NCBI GenBank assembly: GCA_030697205.1
Contig: JAUYQP010000006.1
Span: 62,001 to 126,000, forward strand
Origin: Mycobacteriales bacterium
GTDB taxonomy: Bacteria; Actinomycetota; Actinomycetes; Mycobacteriales; SCTD01
Direction of reading: 5' to 3'
DNA length: 64,000 bases
The translations under genes were made by a program, and so were the position numbers. Below, one piece after another: positions 53,612-63,475 of this stretch. The notes beneath the pieces are model-generated. The model made no database searches and was not told the origin of the DNA. It worked only from the letters and a program-made list of their open reading frames with translations. Numbering within the stretch: the stretch's first letter is position 1; the number at the start of each line of letters is the position of its first letter.

Positions 53612-54556
53612 GTGACGACCGGCCCGGACACACCTGCGCCGGCCGTCGATGGGCTCGTGAGCACCTGGCGGCCGGCCCACCCGGTCGACGTACGCCGGAC
53701 CCTCGCACCCCTGCGGCGGGGCAGCGGTGACCCGACCCACCGGGTCGCGGACGACGGTGCGGTCTGGCGGACGACGTGGACCGAGGACGGACCTGCGTCG
53801 TACCGCCTGAGCCAGCGCGGCCTGCACGATGTCACCTGCGAGGCCTGGGGTCCGGGAGCCGAGCGGGTCCTCAGCAGCGCACCGGAGCTGCTCGGTGGCC
53901 GCGACGATCCGGCCGGCTTCGAGCCCCGACACCCGCTCCTGGCCGAGGCCCACGCGCGCCATCCCGGGCTGCGGGTGCCGCGGACCGGTCGGGTGCTCGA
54001 GGTGCTCGTCCCGGCGGTCCTCGAGCAGAAGGTGACCGGCAACGAGGCGCGACTGTCCTGGCGGTGGCTGGTGCAGCGCTACGGCACCGAGGCGCCGGGG
54101 CCGGTGCCGGCGGGCCTGCGGGTGCCACCGCCGGCCGAGGTGTGGCGGCGGATCCCGAGCTGGGACTGGCACCGCGCAGGCGTCGACCCCAAGCGCAGCC
54201 GCGTCGTCGTGGAGGCCTGCCGGCTCGCGAGCCGGCTCGAGGAGATCGTCGGGATGGACCGGGAGGCCGCCGAGCGCCGCCTGCGGGCCGTGCCCGGCAT
54301 AGGGGTGTGGACCGCTGCGGAGATCGCGCAGCGGGCGCTCGGCGACACCGACGCCGTGAGCTTCGGCGACTACCACCTGTCGCAGTTCGTCGGGTGGGCG
54401 CTGGCGGGCCGGCCCGTGGACGACGACGGGATGGCCGAGCTGCTCGAGCCCTGGCGGCCGCAGCGCTACCGGGTCATCAGGCTGCTCGAGGTCAGCGGTG
54501 TCGGCAAGCCCCGCTTCGGGCCGCGGCTGACGATCCAGGACCACCGTGCGCACTAG
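53612..54556 (+). CDS. HhH-GPD DNA glycosylase (3-methyladenine type)
   Basis: A 314-residue base-excision repair enzyme. The helix-hairpin-helix VPGIGVWTAAEIAQRAL precedes the catalytic aspartate D253 in SFGDYHLSQF. The EQKVTGNEARLSWRWLVQRYG segment is typical of AlkA/Mag-like alkylbase glycosylases of actinobacteria. No iron-sulfur cysteines are present. It would remove alkylated purines. Start GTG at 53612, seven bases after CAGACT. The upstream 41 bases to the divergent ATPase carry both promoters. Confidence 0.88.
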   Translation: MTTGPDTPAPAVDGLVSTWRPAHPVDVRRTLAPLRRGSGDPTHRVADDGAVWRTTWTEDGPASYRLSQRGLHDVTCEAWGPGAERVLSSAPELLGGRDDPAGFEPRHPLLAEAHARHPGLRVPRTGRVLEVLVPAVLEQKVTGNEARLSWRWLVQRYGTEAPGPVPAGLRVPPPAEVWRRIPSWDWHRAGVDPKRSRVVVEACRLASRLEEIVGMDREAAERRLRAVPGIGVWTAAEIAQRALGDTDAVSFGDYHLSQFVGWALAGRPVDDDGMAELLEPWRPQRYRVIRLLEVSGVGKPRFGPRLTIQDHRAH

Positions 54557-54581
54557 GGGACATCTCGGGCACACTGGCCGC

Positions 54582-54791
54582 GTGCAGTCCTTCGACGACG
54601 ACTCCCTGCGTGCCGCGATGCGCGACTACCTGAGCCTGTCCGACCGGCTCGCGACGGCCTCGTCCGAGGGGCAGTCGGCCCGCGACCTCGTCGACCTCGC
54701 GGAGTCGAAGGCGGTCGCCGCGATGGTGCTGCGCAAGCGGCTCGTCGACCTGGGCTGGTCGGCGCCAGTCGTTCAGCGCACCTCGACGTAG
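54582..54791 (+). CDS. Small helical hypothetical protein
   Basis: A 69-residue protein of mixed charge that I do not recognise. It is predicted almost entirely helical ([38 protein letters not shown]), with no membrane segment or cysteine. GTG at 54582 follows CACACT and six bases. It ends inside the convergent fbiB gene (19-base overlap). Confidence 0.55.
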   Translation: MQSFDDDSLRAAMRDYLSLSDRLATASSEGQSARDLVDLAESKAVAAMVLRKRLVDLGWSAPVVQRTST

Positions 54792-56092
54792 TCGAGCGGG
54801 TCGCGCAGAGGCCGCGCAGCGGGCGGCGCGGCGGCGTGGCCGATCGCGACCGCGCCCAGCGGCTCCCACTCCACGTCGAGCACGTCGCGCACCACGTCGG
54901 CGCAGAACATCGTGCTGCTCACCCACGCGCTGCCCAGCCCCTCCGCGGCCAGCTGGACCAGGAGGTTCTGCACGCCGGCGCCGGCGGACACGAGGAACAT
55001 CCGCTCCTCCGCAGCCGACCGCTGCGGGTCCGGGTAGTCGTGGGCACCGCTGCGGTCCAGGAAGGGCAGGACGAGGTACGGCGCAGCGCGCAGCACGTCA
55101 CCGCGCTGAAGGCGGCGGGCCACCTGCTCGTCGGTGAAGCCGTCGGCTCGCAGGTCGGCCTCCCACCGGGCGGCCATCGCGTCGAGCAGCTGCGCGCGGC
55201 GGTCCTCGAGCAGCACGAACCGCCACGGCGTCGTGTGGTGCGGCGCGGGTGCGGTCAGGGCCGCACCGACGGCCCGCAGCACGGCCGCGCGGTCGACGGG
55301 CGCGTCGGTGAAGGCCCGCACCGTGCGGCGCAGCGACAGCGTCGTGAGGTGCGCCTCGCGGGTCCCGACCCGGAACCAGTCCTGGGCCGCGGGCCGGACC
55401 AGCGCGGCGGCACCCGGCCCGTCGTCCCCGGTCAGCGACAGGCCGCGGACGACGGCGACGGGGACGCCCTCGGCCTTGCCCTTCACCAGCTCGGCGGCGG
55501 AGGCGAGCTCGTCGGCGACGGCGATCTCGGTGACCTCGAGCACGTGGCCGTGGCTGTCGGTCGTGCCGCGCGCGTCCCGTACCGGGTCGAGGCCCGCGAC
55601 GCCGATCGCCTGGTCGACCTGGCCGATGCGCCAGGCCCGGCCAAGGGTGTCGGAGACGACGACGGCGAGCCGACGCCCGGTCAGCCCCTGCAGCTCTGCG
55701 CGCAGCCGGCGGGCGCTCGCGTCCGGGTCCACCGGCAGCAGGGCCAGCTCGTCGCCGCGCACGTTGCTCGCGTCGACACCGGCGGCCGCGAGCACCAGGC
55801 CGTGGCGGTTCTGCGCGATGGTCGTCGTACCCCTGCTCGCGACCACCCGGACCGTCTCGCCGGCGACCGCCTCGAGCCGCACCTGCTCGCGGTCGGCACC
55901 CGGCGGCACCGTGACGAGCCGGCCCTCGGCCTTGCTGACGACCTTGCTCGTGACGACCACGACGTCGTCGTCCTCGAGGCTCACGGCCGCGCTGATCAGG
56001 GCTGCGAGATCGTCGCCGGGCCGGACCTCCGGCAACCCGGTCACCGGCAGGACGCGGTACCCCAGAGGCCCGGAGCCCTCAGACACCCGCAA
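54773..56092 (-). CDS. fbiB: Coenzyme F420:L-glutamate ligase, bifunctional FbiB
   Basis: A 439-residue two-domain enzyme. The N-terminal CofE domain (about 1-235) adds gamma-linked glutamates to F420-0 using [18 protein letters not shown] and [21 protein letters not shown] are its motifs. The C-terminal nitroreductase-like FMN domain (about 245-439), including [16 protein letters not shown], reduces dehydro-F420-0 in the actinobacterial pathway. Length matches mycobacterial FbiB. Its start overlaps the fbiA stop by 14 bases, so the two are coupled. Confidence 0.95.
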   Translation of the reverse strand: MRVSEGSGPLGYRVLPVTGLPEVRPGDDLAALISAAVSLEDDDVVVVTSKVVSKAEGRLVTVPPGADREQVRLEAVAGETVRVVASRGTTTIAQNRHGLVLAAAGVDASNVRGDELALLPVDPDASARRLRAELQGLTGRRLAVVVSDTLGRAWRIGQVDQAIGVAGLDPVRDARGTTDSHGHVLEVTEIAVADELASAAELVKGKAEGVPVAVVRGLSLTGDDGPGAAALVRPAAQDWFRVGTREAHLTTLSLRRTVRAFTDAPVDRAAVLRAVGAALTAPAPHHTTPWRFVLLEDRRAQLLDAMAARWEADLRADGFTDEQVARRLQRGDVLRAAPYLVLPFLDRSGAHDYPDPQRSAAEERMFLVSAGAGVQNLLVQLAAEGLGSAWVSSTMFCADVVRDVLDVEWEPLGAVAIGHAAAPPAARPLRDPLDYVEVR

Positions 56093-57008
56093 GGTCCAGC
56101 GCGGCCCGGGCCATCGCCGCTGTCGCCTCGACGTCGGTCATGAGCAGCGGGACCGCGCGCACCTCGACGTCCGGCACCGTCGCGCCGGCGTCGGCGGTGT
56201 CGACGAGCCACCCGTCGAGCAGCGCGCTGCCGTAGTGGCGGCCGACCGCCTCGGCGGAGGTCTCGACGCCGATCGCGGACAGGCACGCGTCGGCCATCCC
56301 GCGGACCGGCGCGCCGCCGACGATGGGGGACAGGCCCACGACCCGCTTGGCCTCGAGGGCCTCGCGGATGCCCTTGACCTGCAGGATCGTGCCGATGCTC
56401 ACGACCGGGTTGGACGGCGGCAGCAGCACGACGTCGGCCGCGTCGATGGCGTCGAGGACGCCCGGCGCGGCGGTGGCCTCCTCCGCGCCGACGGCGACGA
56501 TCGAGTGCGCAGGCAGGCCGGCCCGGTGCTTGATCCACCACTCCTGGAAGTGGATGGCGCGCCGGCCCTCGGGGGTGTCGACGACGACGTGGGTCTCGAC
56601 CCGGTCGTCGCTCATCGGCAGCAGTCGCGCCCCGGGCTGCCAGCGCGCGCACAGCGCCTCGGTGACCTGCGAGAGCGGGAAGCCGCCGTCGAGCATCTGC
56701 CGGCGCACCAGGTGGGTCGCGAGGTCGCGGTCGCCCAGCCCGAACCAGGCCGTCGGTGCGTCGTAGGCGACGAGCTCCTCCTTGGCGCGGAAGCTCTCGT
56801 CCTGCCGGCCCCAGCCGCGCTCCTCGTCGATGCCGCCGCCGAGGGTGTACATCACCGTGTCGAGGTCGGGGCAGATGCGCAGGCCGTAGAGGCTGATGTC
56901 GTCGCCGGTGTTGACGACGACGGTGAGCTCCGCGTCGGGCACCGCGTGCTGCAGCCCGCGCAGGAAGCGCGCCCCTCCGATGCCGCCCGCCAGGGCCACG
57001 ATCCGCAT
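56079..57008 (-). CDS. fbiA: 2-phospho-L-lactate/PEP transferase, FbiA (CofD)
   Basis: A 309-residue enzyme that joins Fo to the guanylyl-activated three-carbon acid, forming dehydro-F420-0 in actinobacteria. [15 protein letters not shown] is the N-terminal nucleotide motif. [27 protein letters not shown] and [15 protein letters not shown] are the other conserved blocks. The ATG at 57008 gives the standard length. Seven bases upstream is CAGACT. The third F420 gene, fbiD, is not in this window. Confidence 0.95.
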   Translation of the reverse strand: MRIVALAGGIGGARFLRGLQHAVPDAELTVVVNTGDDISLYGLRICPDLDTVMYTLGGGIDEERGWGRQDESFRAKEELVAYDAPTAWFGLGDRDLATHLVRRQMLDGGFPLSQVTEALCARWQPGARLLPMSDDRVETHVVVDTPEGRRAIHFQEWWIKHRAGLPAHSIVAVGAEEATAAPGVLDAIDAADVVLLPPSNPVVSIGTILQVKGIREALEAKRVVGLSPIVGGAPVRGMADACLSAIGVETSAEAVGRHYGSALLDGWLVDTADAGATVPDVEVRAVPLLMTDVEATAAMARAALDLAGV

Positions 57009-57034
57009 GCCGACGAGTCTGTCAGGCTGGGACT

Positions 57035-57856
57035 GTGGAACCAGGAGCGGGCCAGCACTCCGACGAGCAGCTCGACGCGTTTGCGGCATGGGAGCGGGCC
57101 GCGTGGGAGACCCGTGCCCAGCCCTACGCGGCCGACCTCACGCGGCTGACCGGACCGGGCGCGCAGCCCCTGCTCGACGCCGCCGGCGTCACCGTCGGGA
57201 CGCGCGTGCTCGACGTCGCGACCGGCCCGGGCGTCGTCGCGGCGGCAGCGCTCGCCCGCTTTGCGGAGGTGACCGCCGTCGACCAGTCCGCGCCGATGGT
57301 CGAGATCGCGACCCGCTTCGGCATCGACGCGCAGGTGGCGTCCGCCGACGACCTGCCCTTCGCCGACGGGGCCTTCGACGCCGTCGTCGCGGGCTTCCTG
57401 CTCAACCACCTGGCCCGTCCCGAGCTGGTCGTGGCCGAGCTCGCGCGGGTCTGCCGCGGTCGCCTCGCCATGACGGTCTGGGACGTCCCGGACCGCAACG
57501 TCGCGCTGGGGCTCTTCGGCCCGGTGGCGGCGGAGGTCGGTGTCGTCGCCGACGCCCCGCCCGGTCCGGACAGCACCCGCTTCGCCGACGAGGACCAGGC
57601 GCGTGCGCTGCTGCGTGACCTCGCCGATGTCCGCGTCCAGCGCGCCACCTGGTCGGTGGAGGTCGAGCCGGGCGCGTGGTTCGACGCGGTGGGCGCGAGC
57701 ACGCCCCGCACCGGTGCCGTCATCGCGGCGGCGACCCCGGAGCAGCGGGCGCAGATGCGCCGCCGCTACGTCGAGGTGGTCACGACGTCCTACCCAGTGA
57801 CCCACGGCCGGGTCACCCTGCCTGTCGCCGCGGTGGTGCTGTCCGCCGCCACATAG
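57035..57856 (+). CDS. SAM-dependent methyltransferase (class I)
   Basis: A 273-residue methyltransferase. RVLDVATGPGVVA is motif I, TAVDQSAPMVE the acidic loop and ADDLPFADGAFDAVVAGFLLNHLARPE motifs II-III. It resembles UbiE-type small-molecule methyltransferases. It lies between the fbiAB pair and fbiC, divergent from fbiA, but no known F420 step needs a methyltransferase. Its TAG stop is part of the fbiC -10-like element. Confidence 0.83.
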   Translation: MEPGAGQHSDEQLDAFAAWERAAWETRAQPYAADLTRLTGPGAQPLLDAAGVTVGTRVLDVATGPGVVAAAALARFAEVTAVDQSAPMVEIATRFGIDAQVASADDLPFADGAFDAVVAGFLLNHLARPELVVAELARVCRGRLAMTVWDVPDRNVALGLFGPVAAEVGVVADAPPGPDSTRFADEDQARALLRDLADVRVQRATWSVEVEPGAWFDAVGASTPRTGAVIAAATPEQRAQMRRRYVEVVTTSYPVTHGRVTLPVAAVVLSAAT

Positions 57857-57859
57857 GGT
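57854..57859 (+). promoter_or_regulatory. -10-like TAGGGT for fbiC, built on the upstream stop
   Basis: TAGGGT, six bases, then the fbiC ATG. The TAG is the stop codon of the methyltransferase gene. Confidence 0.45.
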
Positions 57860-57865
57860 CAGCGG

Positions 57866-60361
57866 ATGGAGCAGCCGGGCATGCGTCGCGCCCTGGCGCG
57901 GGCGCGTGACGGCAAGCCGCTCGACGCCGGTGAGGCGACCACGCTGCTCGCGGCCCGCGGCGACGCCCTCGTCGCGCTGTGCGACTCGGCGGCCCGGGTC
58001 CGCGACCAGGGGCTCGAGGCGCTGGGTCGGCCGCGCACGGTCACCTACAGCCGCAAGGTCTTCGTCCCGCTGACCCGGCTGTGCCGCGACCGCTGCCACT
58101 ACTGCACCTTCGCGACCGTCCCGCACAAGCTGCCCGCGCCCTACCTCTCCCTCGACGAGGTCCTCGCCATCGCCCGCGCCGGTCAGGCGCTCGGCTGCAA
58201 GGAGGCGCTGTTCACCCTCGGCGACCGGCCCGAGGACCGCTGGCCGCAGGCGCAGCAGTGGCTCGACGAGGCGGGGTACGACGACACCCTCGCCTACGTG
58301 CGCGCGGCCGCGGTCGCCGTCCTCGAGGAGACCGGGCTGCTGCCGCACCTCAACCCCGGCGTCATGACCTGGGCCGAGCTGCAGCGGCTCAAGCCGGTGG
58401 CCCCGTCGATGGGCATGATGCTCGAGACGACGGCCGACGTGCCGGCCCACCGCGGCAGCCCCGACAAGGACCCGGAGGTGCGGCTGCGGGTCCTCGAAGA
58501 CGCCGGCCGGCACGCGGTCCCCTTCACGACCGGGATCCTCGTCGGCATCGGGGAGTCCCTCGCCGACCGCGCCGAGTCGCTGCTCGCGATCCGGGCGAGC
58601 CACCGCCGGCACGGCCACGTGCAGGAGGTCATCGTCCAGAACTTCCTCGCCAAGGACGACACCGCCATGCGCGACGCCGACGACGCGACCCGCGACGAGC
58701 ACCTCGCGGCGATCGCGGTGGCGCGGCTCCTGCTCGGCCCGTCTGTGCGGGTGCAGGCTCCGCCCAACCTCGCCGACGTCGCGGACCTGCTCGCGGCAGG
58801 CGTCGACGACCTCGGCGGCGTCAGCCCGCTCACCCCCGACCACGTCAACCCCGAGCGCCCCTGGCCGCACCTCGACGACCTCGAGAAGGCCTGCGCTGCA
58901 AGCGGTTTCGCCCTCACCGAGCGGCTGACCGCCCACCCGCCCTACCTCGCCGAGCCGTGGCTCGACCCGCGGCTCGCTGCCCACGTCGACGCGCTGCGGC
59001 TGCCGAGCGGCCTCGCCGCCGACGTGCTGCCCACCGGCCGGCCGTGGCAGGAGCCCGACGACGCGCTGCGCAGCACCGGCCGCACCGACCTGCACGCGAC
59101 CGTCGACACGACGGGGCGCAGCAGCGACAGGCGGTCGGACTTCGACGACGTCTACGGCGACTGGGAGGCGGTCCGCGCCCAGGTGCCCGCGCAGGTCGAG
59201 CGCCTCCCGACGGACGTCCGGGCCGCCCTCGCACAGGCCGCCGACGACCCGGCCGGGCTCGCCGACCCGGCGTACCTCTCCCTGCTCACCTGCGACGGGC
59301 CCGCGCTCGAGGCACTGACCCGGCTGGCCGACGACGTGCGCCGCGACGCGGTCGGCGACGACGTCACCTTCGTGGTCAACAGGAACGTCAACTTCACCAA
59401 CGTCTGCTACACGGGATGCCGCTTCTGCGCCTTCGCCCAGCGGCGCACCGACGCCGACGCCTACACCCTGTCGCTCGAGGAGGTCGGCGCCCGCGCGGCC
59501 GAGGCGTGGGAGGTCGGCGCGACCGAGATCTGCATGCAGGGCGGCATCGACCCGACCCTGCCGGGCACCGCCTACCTCGACCTGGCGCGGGCCGTGAAGG
59601 CCGCGGCGCCTGGGATCCACCTGCACGCCTACAGCCCGATGGAGGTCGTCAACGCGGCCGCCCGGATGCAGGTCTCCATCCGGGACTTCCTCGTCGCGGC
59701 GAAGGAGGCCGGCGTCGACAGCCTGCCCGGCACCGCGGCAGAGATCCTCGACGACGACGTGCGGTGGGTGCTCACAAAGGGCAAGCTCCCGACGTCGCAG
59801 TGGGTCGAGGTCGTGACGACGGCCCACGAGGTCGGGCTGCCGACGACCAGCACGATGATGTACGGCCACGTCGACCAGCCGCACCACTGGCTCGGCCACC
59901 TGCGGCTGCTCGCCGAGCTGCAGGACCGCACCGGCGGCTTCACGGAGTTCGTGCCGCTGCCGTTCGTGCACACCAACGCTCCGATCTACCTCGCCGGGGT
60001 CGCCCGGCCCGGCCCGACGGTGCGCGACAACCGGGCCGTGCACGCCGTCGCGCGGCTGCTGCTGCACGGCCGCATCGACCACGTGCAGTGCTCCTGGGTG
60101 AAGCTCGGGCCCGAGCGGTGCGGCCAGGTCCTCGCCGGTGGCGTCGACGACCTCGGCGGGACGCTCATGGAGGAGACCATCAGCCGGATGGCCGGCTCGG
60201 CGCACGGCTCGCGCAAGTCCGTCGAGGAGCTCGAGGCGATGGTGGTCGCTGCCGGGCGCACCCCGCGGCAGCGCACCACGACCTACGGCGAGGTCAGCGT
60301 GGAGCGTCTCGCCGCGGCGCGCCGGGACATCGCGGTCCGGGTGCCGCTCCCGCTCGTCTGA
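57866..60361 (+). CDS. fbiC: Fo synthase FbiC (fused CofG-CofH)
   Basis: An 831-residue bifunctional radical SAM enzyme that makes the deazaflavin Fo from tyrosine and a flavin-pathway diamine. The CofG half has the CX3CX2C cluster C73, C77 and C80 (CRDRCHYC). The CofH half has C514, C518 and C521 (CYTGCRFC), followed by [14 protein letters not shown]. Both clusters are intact and the length is standard for the fused actinobacterial form. In M. tuberculosis fbiC is unlinked from fbiAB; here they share a locus. Confidence 0.96.
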   Translation: MEQPGMRRALARARDGKPLDAGEATTLLAARGDALVALCDSAARVRDQGLEALGRPRTVTYSRKVFVPLTRLCRDRCHYCTFATVPHKLPAPYLSLDEVLAIARAGQALGCKEALFTLGDRPEDRWPQAQQWLDEAGYDDTLAYVRAAAVAVLEETGLLPHLNPGVMTWAELQRLKPVAPSMGMMLETTADVPAHRGSPDKDPEVRLRVLEDAGRHAVPFTTGILVGIGESLADRAESLLAIRASHRRHGHVQEVIVQNFLAKDDTAMRDADDATRDEHLAAIAVARLLLGPSVRVQAPPNLADVADLLAAGVDDLGGVSPLTPDHVNPERPWPHLDDLEKACAASGFALTERLTAHPPYLAEPWLDPRLAAHVDALRLPSGLAADVLPTGRPWQEPDDALRSTGRTDLHATVDTTGRSSDRRSDFDDVYGDWEAVRAQVPAQVERLPTDVRAALAQAADDPAGLADPAYLSLLTCDGPALEALTRLADDVRRDAVGDDVTFVVNRNVNFTNVCYTGCRFCAFAQRRTDADAYTLSLEEVGARAAEAWEVGATEICMQGGIDPTLPGTAYLDLARAVKAAAPGIHLHAYSPMEVVNAAARMQVSIRDFLVAAKEAGVDSLPGTAAEILDDDVRWVLTKGKLPTSQWVEVVTTAHEVGLPTTSTMMYGHVDQPHHWLGHLRLLAELQDRTGGFTEFVPLPFVHTNAPIYLAGVARPGPTVRDNRAVHAVARLLLHGRIDHVQCSWVKLGPERCGQVLAGGVDDLGGTLMEETISRMAGSAHGSRKSVEELEAMVVAAGRTPRQRTTTYGEVSVERLAAARRDIAVRVPLPLV

Positions 60362-60403
60362 CGCCGATACGCTCCGGGGACTCAAGCCTGGAGAGGTCGT
60401 CTC

Positions 60404-63196
60404 GTGGATCCGCTGTCACGTCGCATCGAGCAGCTCGCGGCGCTCGCCGTCGAGGAGAGCGACGCCGACCCGGGCAGCGATGCCGGTCTGGCCACGGCCG
60501 TCGCGGCCCTGCGCACCGAGCTGGGCGCGGTCCGCGCCGAGCTCGGGTCGCTGCGCTCCGACGTCGGCGCCGTCCGTGAGGAGCTCGAGCAGGTCGGCGG
60601 CACCCTGTCGGGCACCGCGTCGGCGACCCGCACCGAGGCCGGCACCGTCGTGCGCCGCGTCGCCGAGCTCGCCACCCGGCTCGAGGCCGTGTCGGGCACC
60701 GTCGACGAGGTCCGGGGCGCGCTGCCCTCGCTGGCCACCGAGGTGCGCGAGGGGCTCGCGACCGTCCCGACGGGCTCGCGTCTCGACCAGGTCGCCACCG
60801 ACCTGCGCTCGGTCCTGCAGGACCGGGTGGACGCGGTCCTCGACGAGGTACGCCGGACGCTGTCCGCCCGCGACGCCGCGGCCCGCGACGCCGCGACCGC
60901 CGGCACCGAGGCTCTCGTCGACGCGCGCGGTGCCCTCGAGGCCCGGCTCGCCGTGCTCGAGGACGCCCTCGACGGGCAGTCGGAGCGCCTCGAGTCGCTC
61001 GCCCGCGACGGCGCCAGCACCACCACCGACAAGCTGCGGGCGCTCGGGCTCGCCGTCACCTCCATCGAGCGCCGGATCGAGCAGGCCGCGGGGGAGCAGG
61101 CCGAGACGGTCGTGGCCCGGCTCGCCGAGGTCAACGACGCCCGCGTCGCCGAGCTCGCGACCTCGCTCACCGACACCCTGCGCACCCGCACCGACCAGCT
61201 GCGCCGTGAGGTCGTGGAGGCGCTCGGGCGCGGCGCCGCGGAGACCGTCGCCACCCGGGCGGCCGTCACCGAGCTTGCGGAGACCGTCCGGTCCGCCATG
61301 GACGGCTTCGCCACGACGATGGACCGCGACCTCAAGGGTCTCGTCACCGCCGTCACCGAGGCGCTCGCCGAGGGCCGCGAGGAGGCGCAGACCGAGCTCG
61401 ACGACATCGCCGAGCGGCTGCTGTCGACCGTGGTGACGCTGCAGGCCGACCTCACCGGGCGGGCCACCACCGCGGAGGGCCAGCTCAGCGCGCTGCAGGG
61501 CACCGTCGAGTCGCGCATCGAGGCGATCCGCGGTCAGGTCGCGACCGCGCTGTCCGACATCCGCGCCGACGTCGCGACCGAGGTCGGCTCGATCCGCCCG
61601 CGCGTCGAGGAGCTCGTCGCCGCGTCCTCGACGACCTCCGCGGGCCTCGCCACGCTGCGCACCGACCTCACCGGCGGCGTCGAGGCCCTGCGCGAGCGCG
61701 TGGTCACCGCCGGCGAGGACGTCGGTGCTGTCGTGACCGCCGGACTGGCCGAGACCCGCGAGCAGGTGGGCTCCGGTGCCGCGGCGCTGCGCACCGAGCT
61801 CGTCGACAAGGTCGACGAGAGCGCCGCCACCGTCGCGGCGCGGCTCGCCGACCTCGGCACCACCGTCGTCGGCGCGACGACCTCGACCCGCGAGGCGGGA
61901 GAGCGGGTGGCCGCGCTCGCGATTGCCACCGACGAGGTCCGCCGTGACGTCGCAGCGCTGCACGCCGAACTGCCCGGCGCGACGTCCCACGTCGTCGCCG
62001 ATGCCCGCGCCGCTGCCGAGGCGGTCACCGCGGACCTGCGCGCCGAGCTGCAGGCGCAGCTCCACGAGATCCGCGCCGCGCTCACAGCCGCGGTCGTCAC
62101 CGTCTCCGACGCGCGGAGCGGCCTCGACCGCGGCACCGACAAGCTCGCCTCCGCGGGCGACGTCCTCGTCGGCTACCTGCGCGAGCGCGACGCGGCCCTG
62201 GAGGCCGAGCGCGACCGCGTCCTGCACCAGTTGCTCGACGACTTCGCCGCTGGCCTGTCCGCGCGCGACCGCGCGGTGCTCGCCGGCGGGATGGCGAGCG
62301 CCGCCGAGCGCCGCCGAGACGTCCGCGATGCGGCCCGCTTCCGCAGCGCCGTAGGGCGCCCCGCGCTGCCGACCACCGTCGTGCCGGCCGACGTCGAGGC
62401 GCTCGCACCCGACCCCGTCGGTGACCGCGCCCCCGTCGAGGTCCCGTCGTTGGAGCTGGCACCCGCAGCGACGACGACGGCGGTGGCAGCGGCGCCCGTG
62501 AAGAAGGCGCCCGTGAAGAAGGCGTCGGTGAAGAAGGCGTCGGTCAAGAAGGCGCCAGTCACAGAGACGCCAGTCGAGAAGGCGCCGGTCAAGAAGGCGA
62601 CTGCGGACACTGCGCCGGCGAAGAAGACGCCGACGGAGAAGACACCGGCGAAGAAGACGCCTGTGCAGAAGGCGCCCGTCACGAAGACGCCCGTGAAGAA
62701 GACGGCCGCCGACCTGACAGCGGACACGGCCGCCACGGCGCCCGAGACGAGCGCCCCTGTCACGGGGTCCCCGACCCCGAGCCCGACCCCGACCCCGACC
62801 CCGAACGCCGATGCGGCAACGGTCACCACCCCCGATGGCCCCGCCCCCGACGCGACTCCCCACGCAGCCGCCCCCGCCGCGCAGCAGACCCGCCCGGCGC
62901 CCCGTCCCCCGATCACGAGCAGCACCGCCCCGAGTGCCCGACCGGCCGCGCGGCCGATGGGAGGCGCCACACCGAAGCGAGCCAGTCTCGACGCCATGCC
63001 GGAGGTCCCCGGCCCCGGCGCGGCGCTCGACGCAGCCACCGGAACCACCGGTTCCCCTGCTCCCGCACCCACGACACCGGCCGCGACACCGGCCGCGACA
63101 CCGGCCACGACACCGGCCACGGCCCGACCCGTCACCCCGACGCCACCGGCGGAGCCCGACGAGCCCGAGCGCCGCTTCTTCCGCCGCCGCAAGTAG
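60404..63196 (+). CDS. Long coiled-coil protein with a histone-H1-like basic tail
   Basis: A 930-residue soluble protein that I do not recognise as a named family. Residues 1-650 are Ala/Glu/Arg/Leu-rich with heptad spacing and many TELxxVRxxL-type repeats, so a long coiled coil is expected. Residues 699-768 are a five-residue repeat, mostly VKKAP, VKKAS or PAKKTP, resembling histone-H1 tails. A Pro/Thr-rich stretch follows to about 910, and the end is RRFFRRRK. Such tails bind DNA, so a nucleoid or chromosome-organising role is plausible. GAGAGG lies before the GTG at 60404. It sits between fbiC and whiB. Confidence 0.82.
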   Translation: MDPLSRRIEQLAALAVEESDADPGSDAGLATAVAALRTELGAVRAELGSLRSDVGAVREELEQVGGTLSGTASATRTEAGTVVRRVAELATRLEAVSGTVDEVRGALPSLATEVREGLATVPTGSRLDQVATDLRSVLQDRVDAVLDEVRRTLSARDAAARDAATAGTEALVDARGALEARLAVLEDALDGQSERLESLARDGASTTTDKLRALGLAVTSIERRIEQAAGEQAETVVARLAEVNDARVAELATSLTDTLRTRTDQLRREVVEALGRGAAETVATRAAVTELAETVRSAMDGFATTMDRDLKGLVTAVTEALAEGREEAQTELDDIAERLLSTVVTLQADLTGRATTAEGQLSALQGTVESRIEAIRGQVATALSDIRADVATEVGSIRPRVEELVAASSTTSAGLATLRTDLTGGVEALRERVVTAGEDVGAVVTAGLAETREQVGSGAAALRTELVDKVDESAATVAARLADLGTTVVGATTSTREAGERVAALAIATDEVRRDVAALHAELPGATSHVVADARAAAEAVTADLRAELQAQLHEIRAALTAAVVTVSDARSGLDRGTDKLASAGDVLVGYLRERDAALEAERDRVLHQLLDDFAAGLSARDRAVLAGGMASAAERRRDVRDAARFRSAVGRPALPTTVVPADVEALAPDPVGDRAPVEVPSLELAPAATTTAVAAAPVKKAPVKKASVKKASVKKAPVTETPVEKAPVKKATADTAPAKKTPTEKTPAKKTPVQKAPVTKTPVKKTAADLTADTAATAPETSAPVTGSPTPSPTPTPTPNADAATVTTPDGPAPDATPHAAAPAAQQTRPAPRPPITSSTAPSARPAARPMGGATPKRASLDAMPEVPGPGAALDAATGTTGSPAPAPTTPAATPAATPATTPATARPVTPTPPAEPDEPERRFFRRRK
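62498..62706 (+). repeat. Degenerate 15-base coding repeat (VKKAP/VKKAS)
   Basis: About fourteen imperfect GTGAAGAAGGCG-type units encode the lysine-rich tail. Their near identity at the DNA level suggests recent slippage, so copy number may differ between strains. Confidence 0.8.
62771..62805 (+). repeat. CCCCGA hexamer tract in the coiled-coil gene
   Basis: A short hexamer-repeat tract with one divergent unit encodes the PTPSPTPTPTP stretch in the proline-rich part of the protein. Confidence 0.65.
63071..63118 (+). repeat. Four 12-base units in the coiled-coil gene
   Basis: Four copies of [AG]CGACACCGGCC, differing only in the first base, encode TTPA/ATPA repeats close to the C-terminus. 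Confidence 0.75.
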
Positions 63197-63299
63197 CCGG
63201 GACGCGCGGCACGTGCCGTGCCGGTGACGAGAACGTGCCCCGACTGAGCGTGGTGTCCCCCAATGTCCGGTTCGTCACGCTCGGATACCAGACGCGGGC

Positions 63300-63328
63300 T
63301 TGACTCAAGCGCAGGACACGCGTGTAAT
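63300..63328 (+). promoter_or_regulatory. whiB promoter, TTGACT-N17-TGTAAT
   Basis: The -35 TTGACT and -10 TGTAAT are separated by 17 bases and each differs from the housekeeping consensus at one position. This is the clearest promoter in the window. It leaves a ~140-base untranslated leader before the whiB ATG, in contrast to the leaderless genes elsewhere. Confidence 0.75.
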
Positions 63329-63340
63329 TCCACGCGTGTC
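63315..63340. promoter_or_regulatory. Perfect 10-base inverted repeat over the whiB -10 (GACACGCGTG-N6-CACGCGTGTC)
   Basis: GACACGCGTG and CACGCGTGTC form a perfect palindrome whose left arm ends inside the -10 hexamer. GACAC is the Streptomyces WhiA binding core, and WhiA works with WhiB on shared targets. A repressor bound here would block the -10 directly. Confidence 0.7.
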
Positions 63341-63475
63341 GTTCCCCCTGGTCTCGCGGGACTGCCCCTATGCAGCCACCTGCTCCGCGTCCGCCAGTGG
63401 CACTCCCCGCGGTCGACGGGCCTCCCGGTCCGTCCCGCCCGACGTCACGGCCGCACCTGCCGGGATGGAAGCGAG

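Noticed and set aside
56852-60385. Open frame of 1177 codons on the minus strand
   Set aside because: It is antisense to fbiC and a methyltransferase, both certain. High GC at third positions keeps the opposite frame open.
62498-62706. Possible CRISPR-like repeat array
   Set aside because: The repeats are directly adjacent, imperfect and in frame. They encode a lysine-rich protein tail and there are no spacers.
60416-62863. Open frame of 815 codons opposite the coiled-coil gene
   Set aside because: Its Arg/Gly-rich product is the mirror of the coiled coil. The plus-strand protein has heptads, a ribosome site and a coherent tail.
63071-63118. 12-base repeats as a replication or iteron site
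   Set aside because: They are in frame within a Pro/Thr-rich coding tail and lack AT-rich DNA or a replication gene nearby.
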